Part shown: positions 1 through 10,485 of the stretch, piece by piece
Layout: each line of letters starts with the position of its first letter
Numbering within the stretch: position 1 is the stretch's first letter
Assembly: GCF_030503635.1 (NCBI RefSeq)
Contig: NZ_CP129965.1
Span: 558,001 to 622,000, forward strand
Length of the DNA stretch: 64,000 nucleotides
Origin: Corynebacterium sp. P3-F1
Lineage (GTDB): Bacteria > Actinomycetota > Actinomycetes > Mycobacteriales > Mycobacteriaceae
Reading direction: 5' to 3'
Notes under the pieces: generated by a model
What the model saw: the letters and a program-made list of their open reading frames with translations, nothing else
Databases searched by the model: none
What the model was told of the DNA's origin: nothing
Position numbers and translations under genes: made by a program

Positions 1-141
1 CCTATACCTACGCAAGGTCAGCGCCATCGCGACGATGATGCCGGTGATGATGCACAGTGCATAAGCGCGGATCGGGATCGGACCGAGGTACCACACGCCT
101 TGCGGGGGCGACGGAAAATTAGCCAGGAACTCAGTAACCAC
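1..141 (-). CDS. lgt: Prolipoprotein diacylglyceryl transferase, N-terminal fragment (runs off the window)
   Basis: Only the first 47 codons lie in the window; the gene continues past base 1. The reverse strand reads from a GTG at 141 (an in-frame TGA lies upstream) as [20 protein letters not shown] followed by [14 protein letters not shown]. This is the typical Lgt amino terminus: a short periplasmic stretch, the IRAYAL motif, then the first membrane helix. Lgt moves diacylglycerol from phosphatidylglycerol onto the lipobox cysteine of prolipoproteins at the membrane. LspA, which acts next, is encoded at 32023-32601, and several of its likely lipoprotein substrates are also in the window. 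Following hisI/trpC is the usual actinobacterial position of lgt. Confidence 0.88.
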   Translation of the reverse strand, partial: MVTEFLANFPSPPQGVWYLGPIPIRAYALCIITGIIVAMALTLRRYR

Positions 142-242
142 GCAGAACAGTTTGCCTGATTCGGGTCACGAGCGCGACAACGAGGTCCACCGGAGAAACC
201 TCTCCGTCCTGCTTACTCGCCCCAGATCCTTTGACGTAGTTG

Positions 243-1082
243 CTACCGCGATGGACAAGCCGGGTGCTGTCCAGCGGCGACCAGCCTCCGGGTTGCCGTT
301 GTGACGTTCGTGCTCGACATCACAGCTTCGCCTGTGAGGACGGCATCCGCACCGATGGATGCCGCGGCGATCAAATCGCGGGCATTGCGCACACCACCGA
401 GGCTGATCCTCAGAACGCTTTCCGGCAGACCGGGTTCTATCTCGCCGAAAGCTTCGCGGTTGAGATCGTTGGTGTCGAAGGTCCAGGAATTCACCCCGAT
501 GACGGTCGCCCCGGCGCGCAGCGCACGGTCCGCTTCCTCCATGGTGCGCACCTCCGCCATACCCACCATGCCGAGCGATTCCACGCGGTCGAGCAAGCTC
601 TCCAGACGCGCCTGCTCGAGCAGGCCCACTTGCAGAGGCACCATGTCGGCGCCGTAACAGCGGGCCTCGTGGATCTGGTACGGATCGACGATCACATCGC
701 GGCAGACCATCGGCAATGTGGTGGCGTTGCGGGCCTGCTCCATGTCGTTCAAGGAGCCGTCGAAACGCAGTCGCTCCGTCTGGCATGCGATGAGGGCGGC
801 TCCCCCAGCCTCGATCTCGGAGGCGAGCTGTGCCATGGAGTCGATCACCCCGGTCGGGCCGAAGACGGGCGAGGTGCGCTTGATTTCCACGATCACCCCG
901 CATCCAGGGCCCAGCAGCGCTGCACGCACGTCCCTGGTGTCCGGCATGCTGCGCGAACGCGCCTTGATCTCCTTGAATGGAATAAGCGCTTCCCGTGCCG
1001 CGACGTCATCGAGCACCCCGGCGACAACCGGATTGAGGGTCGCGTTACTGACCAGCTGCCGATTCCCCTGCGCCGCGGTCAT
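243..1082 (-). CDS. trpC: TrpC-like protein (indole-3-glycerol phosphate synthase paralogue with altered active site)
   Basis: The 279-residue protein has the TrpC TIM-barrel fold signatures: EIKRTSP at 66-72 (usual E-K-SPS region), the YGAD strand near 143-146, AEV at 176-178, IGVN at 195-198 and a C-terminal TGEAVM phosphate loop at 250-255. Several catalytic positions have changed. The essential lysine of the usual RKDF motif is R128 (VCRDV), the usual NNRDL reads NSWTF, and the usual ESGI motif is LGGV at 228-231, so a catalytic glutamate and serine are gone. It lies between a trp-associated membrane protein and lgt, exactly where Mycobacterium carries trpC. I infer a relic or repurposed paralogue; a functional TrpC probably sits in a separate trp operon outside the window. 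Confidence 0.8.
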   Translation of the reverse strand: MTAAQGNRQLVSNATLNPVVAGVLDDVAAREALIPFKEIKARSRSMPDTRDVRAALLGPGCGVIVEIKRTSPVFGPTGVIDSMAQLASEIEAGGAALIACQTERLRFDGSLNDMEQARNATTLPMVCRDVIVDPYQIHEARCYGADMVPLQVGLLEQARLESLLDRVESLGMVGMAEVRTMEEADRALRAGATVIGVNSWTFDTNDLNREAFGEIEPGLPESVLRISLGGVRNARDLIAAASIGADAVLTGEAVMSSTNVTTATRRLVAAGQHPACPSR

Positions 1083-1162
1083 GACACCGAGACTATCCCG
1101 TCACCCGCAGTCCGCGAAATCAAGCGATTTTCGGGGGAATGAAAAGCTCGCCCCGACGCACA

Positions 1163-1864
1163 CTACCGCGACCTCGGCGGCGTGTTCGTGTCCGTCGGAT
1201 CCACGTCCGCGTCGATGGCATCCCAGAGAACGCGGCCAGAATCAGGCTCGGCTTCCAAATCCTGCTCGATTTTCTCCCGGCGCTGGGACGCTTTCTCGTA
1301 CTTGTTCACCGTGGCGGAATCCCTGCCGGGCCGGACCGCGAGGAGCACACCACCCGCGGTGGCGAGGAGCGCTCCGACAACGGCGGCTACCGGTGCGAGC
1401 GCGGCGACGTCGATAGCCGAGATCGTCGCCCACTCCGGGATAGCGGTCTGGCCCGTGGTGCTACCGATCGTGGTTTCCTCACCACCGTAGGTGAGTAGGG
1501 CCTTTGCCCGTTCCGTGCTCGGTGAGCCGACCAACAGACTCAGAGGCGGGATCACCACCCCGAGAGCCGCGACCGCTCCGACCACCCCGACGATACGGCG
1601 GCCCCAGCGGCGCAGCGCGAGACCGGCCACCGAGGCCGCGAGCAATAGAAGGACGACGGCGGTGACCTCCGTGGACCACGTGGCACCGTTGACTTCTACC
1701 GTGCCGCTGCCGGTCCGGTCGTCCTCGTAGTGGACGGTCATCCACGTAGCGCGCGAGGCGAGCCACAGTACAAGCGCGCCAACCCCAATGAGCAGTGCGC
1801 CCACGCGCCCGAGACCTTTTTCATCCCCCGCGGTCTCTGCGGTGCCCGGCTCTGTCGCGTTCAC
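1163..1864 (-). CDS. Trp-operon-associated membrane protein (TIGR02234/Trp_oprn_chp type)
   Basis: A 233-residue membrane protein with four predicted helices: GRVGALLIGVGALVLW near the N-terminus, TEVTAVVLLLLAASVAGLAL, a third rich in Val/Ala/Leu, and AALAPVAAVVGALLATAGG. A long charged cytoplasmic tail (SQRREKIEQDLEAEPDSG) follows. The GTG start at 1864 shares one base with the hisI TAG stop and is preceded by GGAGGAG, so translation is probably coupled to hisI. A longer reading frame upstream lies inside hisI and is rejected. Gene order hisI, this gene, trpC, lgt matches mycobacteria, where the homologue sits between trpE and trpC. Its function is unknown. Confidence 0.8.
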   Translation of the reverse strand: MNATEPGTAETAGDEKGLGRVGALLIGVGALVLWLASRATWMTVHYEDDRTGSGTVEVNGATWSTEVTAVVLLLLAASVAGLALRRWGRRIVGVVGAVAALGVVIPPLSLLVGSPSTERAKALLTYGGEETTIGSTTGQTAIPEWATISAIDVAALAPVAAVVGALLATAGGVLLAVRPGRDSATVNKYEKASQRREKIEQDLEAEPDSGRVLWDAIDADVDPTDTNTPPRSR

Positions 1865-2253
1865 TACTCCTCCTCCGGCGGGAGAAGGAGATCGTTGTCG
1901 AAACATGTGCGGTCGCCGGTATGGCAGGCTCCACCGAGCTGCTCCACCTTCATCAACACAGTGTCGCCATCGCAGTCGAGGCGCACTTCTGCGACCCGTT
2001 GCGTGTTCCCGCTGGTCAGTCCCTTGATCCAATACTCCTGGCGCGAACGGGAGTAATAGGTGCCCTGGCGGGTGGCCAACGTGTAGGCAAGGGCATGGGC
2101 ATCCATCCACGCCATCATGAGCACCTCACCGGTTCCGGCTGCCTGCACAATCACCGGGACCAGTCCAGCGTCGTTGAAGCGCACGCGCTGCGCGATGTCA
2201 GCTGGCAGCTGGGCCTGTTCGGGTGTCAACGCGACGTGAGAATCCTGGTTCAT
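1864..2253 (-). CDS. hisI: Phosphoribosyl-AMP cyclohydrolase
   Basis: A 129-residue monofunctional HisI, without the HisE pyrophosphohydrolase half that is fused in enterobacteria. It opens the adenine ring of phosphoribosyl-AMP, the third step of histidine synthesis. The substrate-binding motif [10 protein letters not shown] is at 74-83, the metal-binding stretch DCDGDTVL begins at D93, and the zinc cysteines C94, C110 (ACHTG) and C117 (TCF) are all present. It starts at ATG 2253, directly abutting the hisF stop, and overlaps the next gene by one base. It belongs to the hisH-hisA-impA-hisF-hisI transcription unit. Confidence 0.96.
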   Translation of the reverse strand: MNQDSHVALTPEQAQLPADIAQRVRFNDAGLVPVIVQAAGTGEVLMMAWMDAHALAYTLATRQGTYYSRSRQEYWIKGLTSGNTQRVAEVRLDCDGDTVLMKVEQLGGACHTGDRTCFDNDLLLPPEEE

Positions 2254-3030
2254 TCAGAGCCTCACCTCACACCCGTCATCGGCGAGAGCCCTTTTGACCT
2301 CTCCGATACTCACTTCGCGGAAGTGGAAGATGGACGCCGCGAGCACGGCATCCGCACCCGCTTCAACAGCCGGAGGAAAGTGCTCAGCCCGACCGGCACC
2401 GCCCGATGCGATCACCGGTATCGAGACCGCCTCCCGGACGCGACTGATCAGTTCCAGATCGAAGCCTTCCTTCGTCCCGTCGCCGTCCATGGAGTTGAGC
2501 AGAATCTCCCCGACCCCGAGCTTCTCGCCAGTTTTGGCCCACTCCACCGCGTCCAGCTCAGCGGAACGGGTGCCGCCATGAGTGGTCACCTCGAAACCGG
2601 ACGGCTGGGGCGTTCCGCCTTGCGGGACGCGCCGCGCATCCACGGACAGCACGATGCACTGGGCACCGAAGACCTGCGACAATTCGCGCAGGAGTTCCGG
2701 ACGGGCAATGGCTGCCGTGTTGACGGAGACCTTGTCGGCGCCCGCGCGCAGCAATTCACGGACATCATCCTCGGTGCGGACCCCGCCACCGACGGTCAGC
2801 GGAATGAAGACCTGGTCGGCTGTGCGGCGGACTACGTCGAGCATGGTCCCCCGACCCTGCTTCGACGCAGTCACGTCAAGGAATGTCAGCTCGTCCGCGC
2901 CCTGGTCCCCGTAAAGTTTCGCCAGCTCCACCGGGTCGCCGGCATCGCGCAGATTCTCAAAATTCACGCCCTTGACTACCCGGCCGTTATCCACGTCCAA
3001 GCATGGGATGACCCTGGTTGCTACAGCCAC
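2254..3030 (-). CDS. hisF: Imidazole glycerol phosphate synthase, cyclase subunit
   Basis: A 258-residue (beta/alpha)8 barrel. The catalytic aspartates are both present: D12 in PCLDVD and D131 in LSVDARR. The phosphate-binding GGGVRT (81-86) and ASGGAG motifs are also visible. With HisH it turns PRFAR and ammonia into imidazole glycerol phosphate and AICAR. The start is GTG at 3030 ([12 protein letters not shown]); this matches the usual HisF N-terminus. It lies 7 bp after impA and abuts hisI, so it is co-transcribed with both. Its partner gene hisH is in the same run. Confidence 0.97.
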   Translation of the reverse strand: MAVATRVIPCLDVDNGRVVKGVNFENLRDAGDPVELAKLYGDQGADELTFLDVTASKQGRGTMLDVVRRTADQVFIPLTVGGGVRTEDDVRELLRAGADKVSVNTAAIARPELLRELSQVFGAQCIVLSVDARRVPQGGTPQPSGFEVTTHGGTRSAELDAVEWAKTGEKLGVGEILLNSMDGDGTKEGFDLELISRVREAVSIPVIASGGAGRAEHFPPAVEAGADAVLAASIFHFREVSIGEVKRALADDGCEVRL

Positions 3031-3037
3031 TTCCCCA

Positions 3038-3844
3038 TCACTTCCTTCCGTCGCGCTGAATGGACTTCATGGTACGCAGCACAGACTCGTGAACAGCCGG
3101 AGACCCAGCGATCACGCCGAGCGAGCCCAACGACCACGGCTCGCCATCCACATCCGTGACCACGGCACCCGCGCAACGCGCCAACAGCACTCCGGATGCG
3201 TTATCCCACGGGAACGGGGAGAAGCTGACCGCCGCCTCATAAATCCCCTGGGCGACAAACGCGAGGTCCAGACCGACAGATCCGCTGATGCGCGGGCGCA
3301 TGTTGGAGTATTCGAGCGCCTTGATCAGCCTCAGCCGGCTGTCGGGTGGCACACGGCTGCTGTCATCGGTACCCACGGCCCCTACGCCGACTTGGTTGCT
3401 CGCCGGCTCCACCTCACTGATCCGCGGCAGTTGCTTGCCGTTGAGAGTCACAGGCGAACCCTCCGTGCCGGTGAGCCGCATGTTCAACATCGGCACATCT
3501 GTCACCGACGCGACCGGCTGGCCGTCCACCACGAGCGAGATAAGGACAGCACAATTCGGGTTGCCGGAGGAGAAGTTGGCGGTCCCATCAATGGGGTCGA
3601 CGACCCACAAGGCCTCGCCACGCTTCTGCCCTCCCGCTTCTTCACCGAGGACCGAAAAGCCCGTTGAGGCTGTGAGGTACTCGCGCAGTGCGGTCTCAAT
3701 CTGCAGGTCGACCTCGGTGGCGAAGTCGTTGCACCCTTTGTACAGCGCGGGAGCTGCACCGATGCCCTCAACGAACTGCCGGCGCGCGATATCCGCGGCC
3801 TCCTCGGCGACCGCGAGGTAGGTGTTCAACTCGTCTAGCTGCAT
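3038..3844 (-). CDS. impA: Inositol monophosphatase family protein embedded in the his cluster
   Basis: A 268-residue Mg-dependent phosphatase of the IMPase superfamily. The metal-site motifs are intact: GEE at 68-70, [12 protein letters not shown] at 80-91 (D83, D86, T88) and the C-terminal WDNASG at 213-218 (D214). Members hydrolyse myo-inositol-1-phosphate or, in some actinobacteria, histidinol phosphate. Its position between hisA and hisF matches impA of C. glutamicum and mycobacteria. Because a histidinol-phosphatase step is needed for the pathway and none is otherwise visible here, a HisN-like role is possible but not shown by the sequence. Confidence 0.92.
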   Translation of the reverse strand: MQLDELNTYLAVAEEAADIARRQFVEGIGAAPALYKGCNDFATEVDLQIETALREYLTASTGFSVLGEEAGGQKRGEALWVVDPIDGTANFSSGNPNCAVLISLVVDGQPVASVTDVPMLNMRLTGTEGSPVTLNGKQLPRISEVEPASNQVGVGAVGTDDSSRVPPDSRLRLIKALEYSNMRPRISGSVGLDLAFVAQGIYEAAVSFSPFPWDNASGVLLARCAGAVVTDVDGEPWSLGSLGVIAGSPAVHESVLRTMKSIQRDGRK

Positions 3845-3850
3845 GGTGTC

Positions 3851-4597
3851 TTACTCGTCCCCCGGCCTCGCCGCGATGTCTAGGGCCTCGCGCAGAGTGA
3901 AACGCTTTTCATACAGCGCCTTGCCCACGATGACGCTGTCGACTCCCTCGCCGACGTACCTTGCAATCTCGGCGATATCCTCGAGCGACGACACGCCGCC
4001 GGACGCGGTCACCGCCGCGTCTGTAGCAGCGGAAACGTCGCGCAGCAGATCGGCATTCGGCCCCGTGAGCGTGCCATCCTTGCTCACGTCGGTGACCACG
4101 AAACGGGCACACCCGGCTGCGTCGAAGAACTCGAGCACCTCCCACAAGTCACCGCCGTCCGAGGTCCAGCCGCGGCCCTTCGTGCGCCACTGGCCGTCCT
4201 CCAATCGCACCGCGATATCGATGGCGATGGCCTCACCGTGCCGGGCGATCGCTTCAGCGGCCCACTCAGGGTTCTCCAACGCCGCGGTTCCGATGTTCAC
4301 ACGCTTAGCTCCCGTTGCCAGCGCGCGCTCCAGACTCGCATCGTCCCGGATACCACCCGTCAACTCCACGTTGATGGACAACTCGCGGGTGATCTCAGCC
4401 ATTAATTCATGGTTTGATCCGCGCCCGAACGCCGCATCGAGATCGACGAAATGAAGCCACTGGGCTCCCTCTCGCTGCCATTGAAGCGCCGCGTCAAGAG
4501 GCGCACCGTAATTCTTTTCGGTGCCTGCTTCCCCCTGATCCAAACGGACGGCCTGGCCGTCGACAACGTCTACTGCGGGCAGAACGGTGAAACTCAT
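3851..4597 (-). CDS. hisA: ProFAR isomerase (HisA; corynebacterial descendant of PriA)
   Basis: A 248-residue (beta/alpha)8 isomerase that converts ProFAR to PRFAR. The first catalytic aspartate is D10 in LPAVDVVDG. The phosphate sites appear as ELTGGIRDD and TASGGVSS, and [12 protein letters not shown] carries the second active-site region. In most actinobacteria this gene encodes PriA, which also does the TrpF reaction. Published work on Corynebacterium describes a HisA-only descendant that arose after a complete trp operon was acquired. That fits the decayed trpC nearby, although substrate range cannot be read off here. It is 9 bp after hisH and 6 bp before impA. Confidence 0.95.
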   Translation of the reverse strand: MSFTVLPAVDVVDGQAVRLDQGEAGTEKNYGAPLDAALQWQREGAQWLHFVDLDAAFGRGSNHELMAEITRELSINVELTGGIRDDASLERALATGAKRVNIGTAALENPEWAAEAIARHGEAIAIDIAVRLEDGQWRTKGRGWTSDGGDLWEVLEFFDAAGCARFVVTDVSKDGTLTGPNADLLRDVSAATDAAVTASGGVSSLEDIAEIARYVGEGVDSVIVGKALYEKRFTLREALDIAARPGDE

Positions 4598-4606
4598 ATC
4601 CGCAGT

Positions 4607-5245
4607 CTAATTCAGATGTCCGACCCAGTTCCGCAGCAGCGCCAACCCGGCATCACCCGACTTCTCCGGGTGGAACTGCGTGGCCCACAAAGGCCCATTC
4701 TCCACAGCCGCGACGAAGCGCGAATTACCGTGCGTGGACCAGGACACCTTGGGCGCGGCGATGAATTCGTCTTCTTGCATCTCCCAGTTCTGCACACCGT
4801 AGGAGTGCACGAAATAAAACCGCGTCTCCGCATCCAGCCCGGCGAACATGTGCGAGCCATCCGCAATATCGACGGTGTTCCAGCCCATATGCGGGAGCAC
4901 AGGAGCATCGAGCTTATCGACGACCCCCGGCCACTCCCCGCACCCTTGCGCCTCAATTCCGTGCTCGACTCCCTTGTCGAACATGACCTGCAGCCCCACA
5001 CAAATACCTAGCACCGGGCGGTCGCCCGCCAGACGCTGGCCGATCAGGCGCGGTCCCGCAACATCGCGCAGTCCGCGCATGCACGCGTCGAATGCGCCCA
5101 CCCCTGGGACGACCAGACCGTCGGCTTCCACCGCGATCATCGGGTCCCGCGTCACCACCACATCTGCCCCGACATGCTCCAGCGCGCGCTGCGCCGAGCG
5201 CAGATTGCCTGCGCCGTAATCCAGGAGGGCTACCACGTTGCTCAT
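4607..5245 (-). CDS. hisH: Imidazole glycerol phosphate synthase, glutamine amidotransferase subunit
   Basis: A 212-residue class-I glutaminase that supplies ammonia to HisF. The catalytic triad is visible: C82 in GICVGLQ and H192/E194 in FHPEKS. The N-terminal LDYGAGNL (8-15) and the oxyanion loop PGVGAF (47-52) are standard. It begins the hisH-hisA-impA-hisF-hisI run. The 196 bp upstream, between it and the MFS gene, contain a large compound inverted repeat (5312-5415) that could carry its promoter or regulation. Confidence 0.96.
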   Translation of the reverse strand: MSNVVALLDYGAGNLRSAQRALEHVGADVVVTRDPMIAVEADGLVVPGVGAFDACMRGLRDVAGPRLIGQRLAGDRPVLGICVGLQVMFDKGVEHGIEAQGCGEWPGVVDKLDAPVLPHMGWNTVDIADGSHMFAGLDAETRFYFVHSYGVQNWEMQEDEFIAAPKVSWSTHGNSRFVAAVENGPLWATQFHPEKSGDAGLALLRNWVGHLN

Positions 5246-5311
5246 AGCTCAGAAAGTCTAACCCGCTGAGCGCAGTGCTACCCCATGGCGTCCCCTCGCC
5301 GCCAGATTTGG

Positions 5312-5415
5312 GCGAACGGTAACTGTCAAACGGTAACAATGCTCTCTTATCGGCCGGTATGTCTAAAATCGCAGACGTAAAAAGCCCGGGTTACCGTGTG
5401 ATTGTTACCGTTCGC
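5312..5415. repeat. Compound inverted repeat with 26-bp arms upstream of hisH
   Basis: The left arm (5312-5337) reads GCGAACGGTAAC-N6-ACGGTAAC. The right arm (5390-5415) is the same pattern on the other strand, and only the six central bases differ in part. Each arm therefore holds two half-sites containing ACGGTAAC, and 52 bp separate the arms. It occupies the gap between the MFS stop and the hisH start. It could be an operator cluster, a long RNA hairpin, or a miniature element with terminal repeats. Confidence 0.75.
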
Positions 5416-5441
5416 GTTTTCGCCGGGACGCCCCCCGCCGA

Positions 5442-6662
5442 CTACCGCCCGAGCCGGCGCTTGCCCACGATCCAATCCGCCGTTGTCATCACGATGCCCG
5501 CGACGACAACCACGCCGGAGACCGCGAACGCCCCGACGGCGCCGAGACCCGCGATGAGACCGCCGAACAGGAAGGACCCAATGCCCTGGCCGCCATCGAA
5601 GCCAACGTTCCACACGGCGGAGGCGTGGCTCACCTTCGACTGGGGTAGGCGGTAGAACATGCTCAGCAGGGATTCGTTCTGCACGGCACCGAAACCGGCA
5701 CCGAAGAGGACGGCGGAGACGACCAACCATGCCGGGTGCGCGCTGGAAGCCAGGCAGGCGGCGAAACCGAACATGCCCACTGCGGCAGCGATTTGGAACG
5801 GGATCATCAGTGTGCCCGGTTCGCCGCGCCGGTCAGCGACGACGCCGGTAAAGATACGGGCGCCCATGACCGCCAAGTTGATCACCGCCAGGATCAAGCC
5901 GCCCAGCGCAGTGCCCGAGGTGATGCCGGTGTCGCGGGCGGCGGCAGGCAGGAAGTTCGCGATCAAGCTGTATGCGACGGCGGCGATTGCCAGCGCCAGC
6001 GTAGGCACGAGCACGAGCTTCCACGTCGGCGCAGACACTGCGCCGTTGGCGACCGGGTCCGGCTGCGCGCCCTTGATCGGCGGAATGCCGCCGCAGGCGA
6101 GGCCGCCGACAGCGGCGATCACCAGCGCCAGAATCCACACCGGGCCGTATCCGATGCGCTCGCTGAGAAACAAGCCCAGCGGCAAAGCGATCATTTGGGC
6201 GGAACCGCTCGACGCGCCGAAGACGCCGGAGGCCTTGCCCAGCAGTGAGCGAGGAACCAGCTCGGCGATGATGGCGGCCTCAGAAACCGTCATGGCACCG
6301 AAGCCGATGCCGCGCAGGACGCTAACGGCCAGCACGACAGACGGGTCCATGTTCCATATGAACGCCAGCGCCGGGACACCCAACAACACCGCCGAGAACG
6401 CGATCGCCGAGCGGTAACTGAATTTACGGAGCAGCCGCGGCATGAACACCTGCGTGAGCACTGTCGCCGCCATGAACACGCCTGTCGACGCACCGGCCAG
6501 CGCATGTGAGCCGCCTGCATCGAGGACGGCCACCGGGACCACCGGCAGCAACAGGGCCCACGAACCGAAAGCGGCGGCGACAGCAATCAATGTCGGAATA
6601 AAGCCAGGGGCCGCCCACACCGAATTCTTGTCAGCCTGACCGGCCCCGCGCGGGGAACCCAC
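5442..6662 (-). CDS. Major facilitator superfamily permease in the his cluster
   Basis: A 406-residue protein with about twelve hydrophobic segments. It has the MFS cytoplasmic loop after TM2 (MPRLLRKFSYRSA) and a matching one in the second half (VVADRRGEPGTL). The start is GTG at 6662 (VGSPRGAGQADKN), chosen because GGGAGGG lies six bases upstream; the longer frame to 6710 has no ribosome site. C. glutamicum also carries an MFS gene between hisB and hisH. The substrate is unknown; export of a pathway intermediate or an amino acid is only a guess from position. A strong terminator separates it from hisB, so it probably starts its own transcript. Confidence 0.85.
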   Translation of the reverse strand: MGSPRGAGQADKNSVWAAPGFIPTLIAVAAAFGSWALLLPVVPVAVLDAGGSHALAGASTGVFMAATVLTQVFMPRLLRKFSYRSAIAFSAVLLGVPALAFIWNMDPSVVLAVSVLRGIGFGAMTVSEAAIIAELVPRSLLGKASGVFGASSGSAQMIALPLGLFLSERIGYGPVWILALVIAAVGGLACGGIPPIKGAQPDPVANGAVSAPTWKLVLVPTLALAIAAVAYSLIANFLPAAARDTGITSGTALGGLILAVINLAVMGARIFTGVVADRRGEPGTLMIPFQIAAAVGMFGFAACLASSAHPAWLVVSAVLFGAGFGAVQNESLLSMFYRLPQSKVSHASAVWNVGFDGGQGIGSFLFGGLIAGLGAVGAFAVSGVVVVAGIVMTTADWIVGKRRLGR

Positions 6663-6760
6663 GTAAAACCCTCCCAAAAATCGACACCATGTGCACCGTG
6701 CTTCAAGCAAGAAAAATCAGGCCCGCTCCGCAGCATGAGACATGCAGTTGGAGCCAGCCC

Positions 6761-6799
6761 GAAAACGCAGCGTTGGGCGGTGGCAACCGCCCAACGCTG
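6761..6799 (-). terminator. Rho-independent terminator after hisB
   Basis: A perfect 14-bp stem (6768-6781 paired with 6786-6799) with a 4-base loop is followed on the minus strand by a short T run (6762-6765). It lies 19 bp past the hisB stop. It should separate hisDCB from the downstream MFS-hisHA-impA-hisFI unit. Confidence 0.85.
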
Positions 6800-6817
6800 A
6801 CGTCGATAAGCGTGCTG

Positions 6818-8555
<1,738 letters not shown>

Positions 8556-9929
8556 TTACTTCTCATCTCCTGCTGTTTTTCCTGCTGTCTCCGCTGACGC
8601 CACTGTTGAATCTTCCGCGCGTGAATCTTTCGTGCGGGCCTTGACCGCTTCGCCGTGTGCGGGCAACTGTTCATCGGTGGCGAGCGTGATGATGTGCGGG
8701 CCCACCTCCGCAAGCGCCTGCTCGTCATACTCGACGATATTCACGGGGCGCAGGAACGTGTGCGTGGACAGGCCCGGGGTGAAGCGGGCGGTGCCAGACG
8801 TCGGAAGCACGTGGTTGGAGCCGGCAATGTAGTCGCCGAGGGGGACCGGCGAGAACGGGCCGACGAAGATGGCGCCGGCGTGGGTGATACGGCGAGCGAC
8901 CTCGCGGGCGTTGCGGGTGTGCACTTCCAAGTGTTCAGCCGCGTAAGCATCGGCAACGGCGACGCCGGCTTCCAGATCGTCCACCAGCACGATGCCCGAC
9001 TGCTGACCCCCCAGTGCCGTGGCGGCGCGGTCGGCATTGAGTGTCGCGGCGGCACGTGCGTCAATTTCCTTGTCCACGGCCGCAGCCAGCTCTTGGGAAT
9101 CCGTGATCAGAACGGATGCCGCATTCTCGTCGTGCTCCGCCTGGGAGATGAGGTCGAGGGCGACGAAAACCGGATCAGCGGAATCGTCAGCAAGCACCGC
9201 GATTTCCGAAGGACCTGCCTCCGCGTCGATTCCCACGATGCCGTTGACCACGCGCTTCGCTGCCGCCACGAACACGTTGCCGGGGCCCGTGACCATGTCC
9301 ACCGGCTCGAGACCCACTTCGTCGTCGCCGTACGCCATGAGGGCCACAGCCTGGGCTCCGCCAACCGCCCACACCTCGTCGACCCCCAGCAAAGAGCAGG
9401 CCGCGAGAATCGTCGGGTGCGGCCATCCGCCGTGCTCAGCCTGCGGCGGGCTGCACACAACTAGAGCGCCGGCGCCGGCTTCCTGCGCCGGAATAGCGTT
9501 CATGAGCACCGACGACGGGTAGACGGCTTTGCCGCCCGGAACGTACAAACCGACCCGCTCGACTGGCAGGAACGCCTCGGTGACCCGCGCCCCTGGTGCA
9601 AGATTGGTGGTGTGCCCGGCTGGTTTCTGATCGGTATGCACCGCGCGAATGCGTGCGATCGCCTCGTCGAGAGCCGCGCGCAGGTCCGGTTCGAGTTCCC
9701 TGGCGCAGCGCTCGATCACGTCTTCGGGCACCCTGACTGCATCGGGGCGGACAGAATCGAATTTCTCCCCATAGTTGAGCGCGGCGCGTGCCCCGCCCTG
9801 CTTCACGTCCTCAATGATGGGCGTCACGGTGGGCACCACGGAGGCGACATCCATGCCGCCCCGGGGCAACACACGGCGAAGCTCGGATGTGGAAGGAGTG
9901 CGGCCGCGGAGATCAATCACAGTGAGCAT
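8556..9929 (-). CDS. hisD: Histidinol dehydrogenase
   Basis: A 457-residue zinc enzyme that oxidises histidinol to histidine in two NAD-dependent steps. Diagnostic motifs include [26 protein letters not shown] and [13 protein letters not shown], with the C-terminal region that carries the last zinc and catalytic histidines. I chose ATG 9929 (MLTVIDLRG) because corynebacterial HisD starts with ML-DLRG. ATGs at 9938 and 9941 are alternatives, and none has a clear ribosome site. The start lies inside the end of the upstream membrane-protein gene (17-bp overlap), suggesting coupled translation. The C-terminal 20 residues are charged and variable. Confidence 0.95.
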   Translation of the reverse strand: MLTVIDLRGRTPSTSELRRVLPRGGMDVASVVPTVTPIIEDVKQGGARAALNYGEKFDSVRPDAVRVPEDVIERCARELEPDLRAALDEAIARIRAVHTDQKPAGHTTNLAPGARVTEAFLPVERVGLYVPGGKAVYPSSVLMNAIPAQEAGAGALVVCSPPQAEHGGWPHPTILAACSLLGVDEVWAVGGAQAVALMAYGDDEVGLEPVDMVTGPGNVFVAAAKRVVNGIVGIDAEAGPSEIAVLADDSADPVFVALDLISQAEHDENAASVLITDSQELAAAVDKEIDARAAATLNADRAATALGGQQSGIVLVDDLEAGVAVADAYAAEHLEVHTRNAREVARRITHAGAIFVGPFSPVPLGDYIAGSNHVLPTSGTARFTPGLSTHTFLRPVNIVEYDEQALAEVGPHIITLATDEQLPAHGEAVKARTKDSRAEDSTVASAETAGKTAGDEK

Positions 9930-10485
9930 GGCGCTCATCATATTCGGAGCTGCGCGGCACCGGGTCACATCCCACCGAAAACGCGAGACCGACCCAGTAC
10001 GCAAGCGCCGCGACAAAAGGGGCTGCCAGCCAAGCAGGACCAGGCCTCAACAACGGCACGAACGTCAGGGTCTCCCCTTCCGTCAGGTCGTGGGGATCAG
10101 GCACGACGGAGTGCCACTGAGCCGTCCATGTCCCGAGAATGTAGAAGGACCAGCTGGCAAACGCCGCGACAGCAGCCACAAAAACCATTCGGCCCATACT
10201 CGCGCGCCGCTGCGCGGAGACGTAAGCGACGAGCCCAATGACTAGGCCGAGCAGCGCAGTGAGAACGGTGAAACCAGCGAAAGAGATGAACTCGACATTG
10301 TCCGGGCCCACAAGTGGGTCGACCTGCGCCCGGTCGCCTTCCACGGTGGCGGTATAGCCTGGGCGTGTCAGCCCCCACCCGGCTCCGAGAAGGGTGGCGA
10401 TACCGACTGAAAGCGCAACAATCCCCGCGCCCCAGCCCACTGGCCGCGAGAAACGCGGGGAACGTTTTAGTTGCACACCTTCCAT
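9913..10485 (-). CDS. Four-helix membrane protein of unknown function
   Basis: A 190-residue protein with four predicted helices: one near residues 17-38, one around [20 protein letters not shown], one around [19 protein letters not shown], and one around [19 protein letters not shown]. An extracytoplasmic loop rich in Asp and Glu lies between helices 1 and 2. The layout recalls the actinobacterial DUF2567 group, but I cannot confirm that. It overlaps the lipoprotein gene upstream by 19 bp and hisD downstream by 17 bp, so the three are probably one transcript. No function in histidine synthesis is evident. Confidence 0.72.
   Translation of the reverse strand: MEGVQLKRSPRFSRPVGWGAGIVALSVGIATLLGAGWGLTRPGYTATVEGDRAQVDPLVGPDNVEFISFAGFTVLTALLGLVIGLVAYVSAQRRASMGRMVFVAAVAAFASWSFYILGTWTAQWHSVVPDPHDLTEGETLTFVPLLRPGPAWLAAPFVAALAYWVGLAFSVGCDPVPRSSEYDERHAHCD

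Noticed and set aside
1795..3159. A 454-codon open frame on the plus strand
   Set aside because: Antisense to hisI and hisF; low-quality Arg/His-rich translation.
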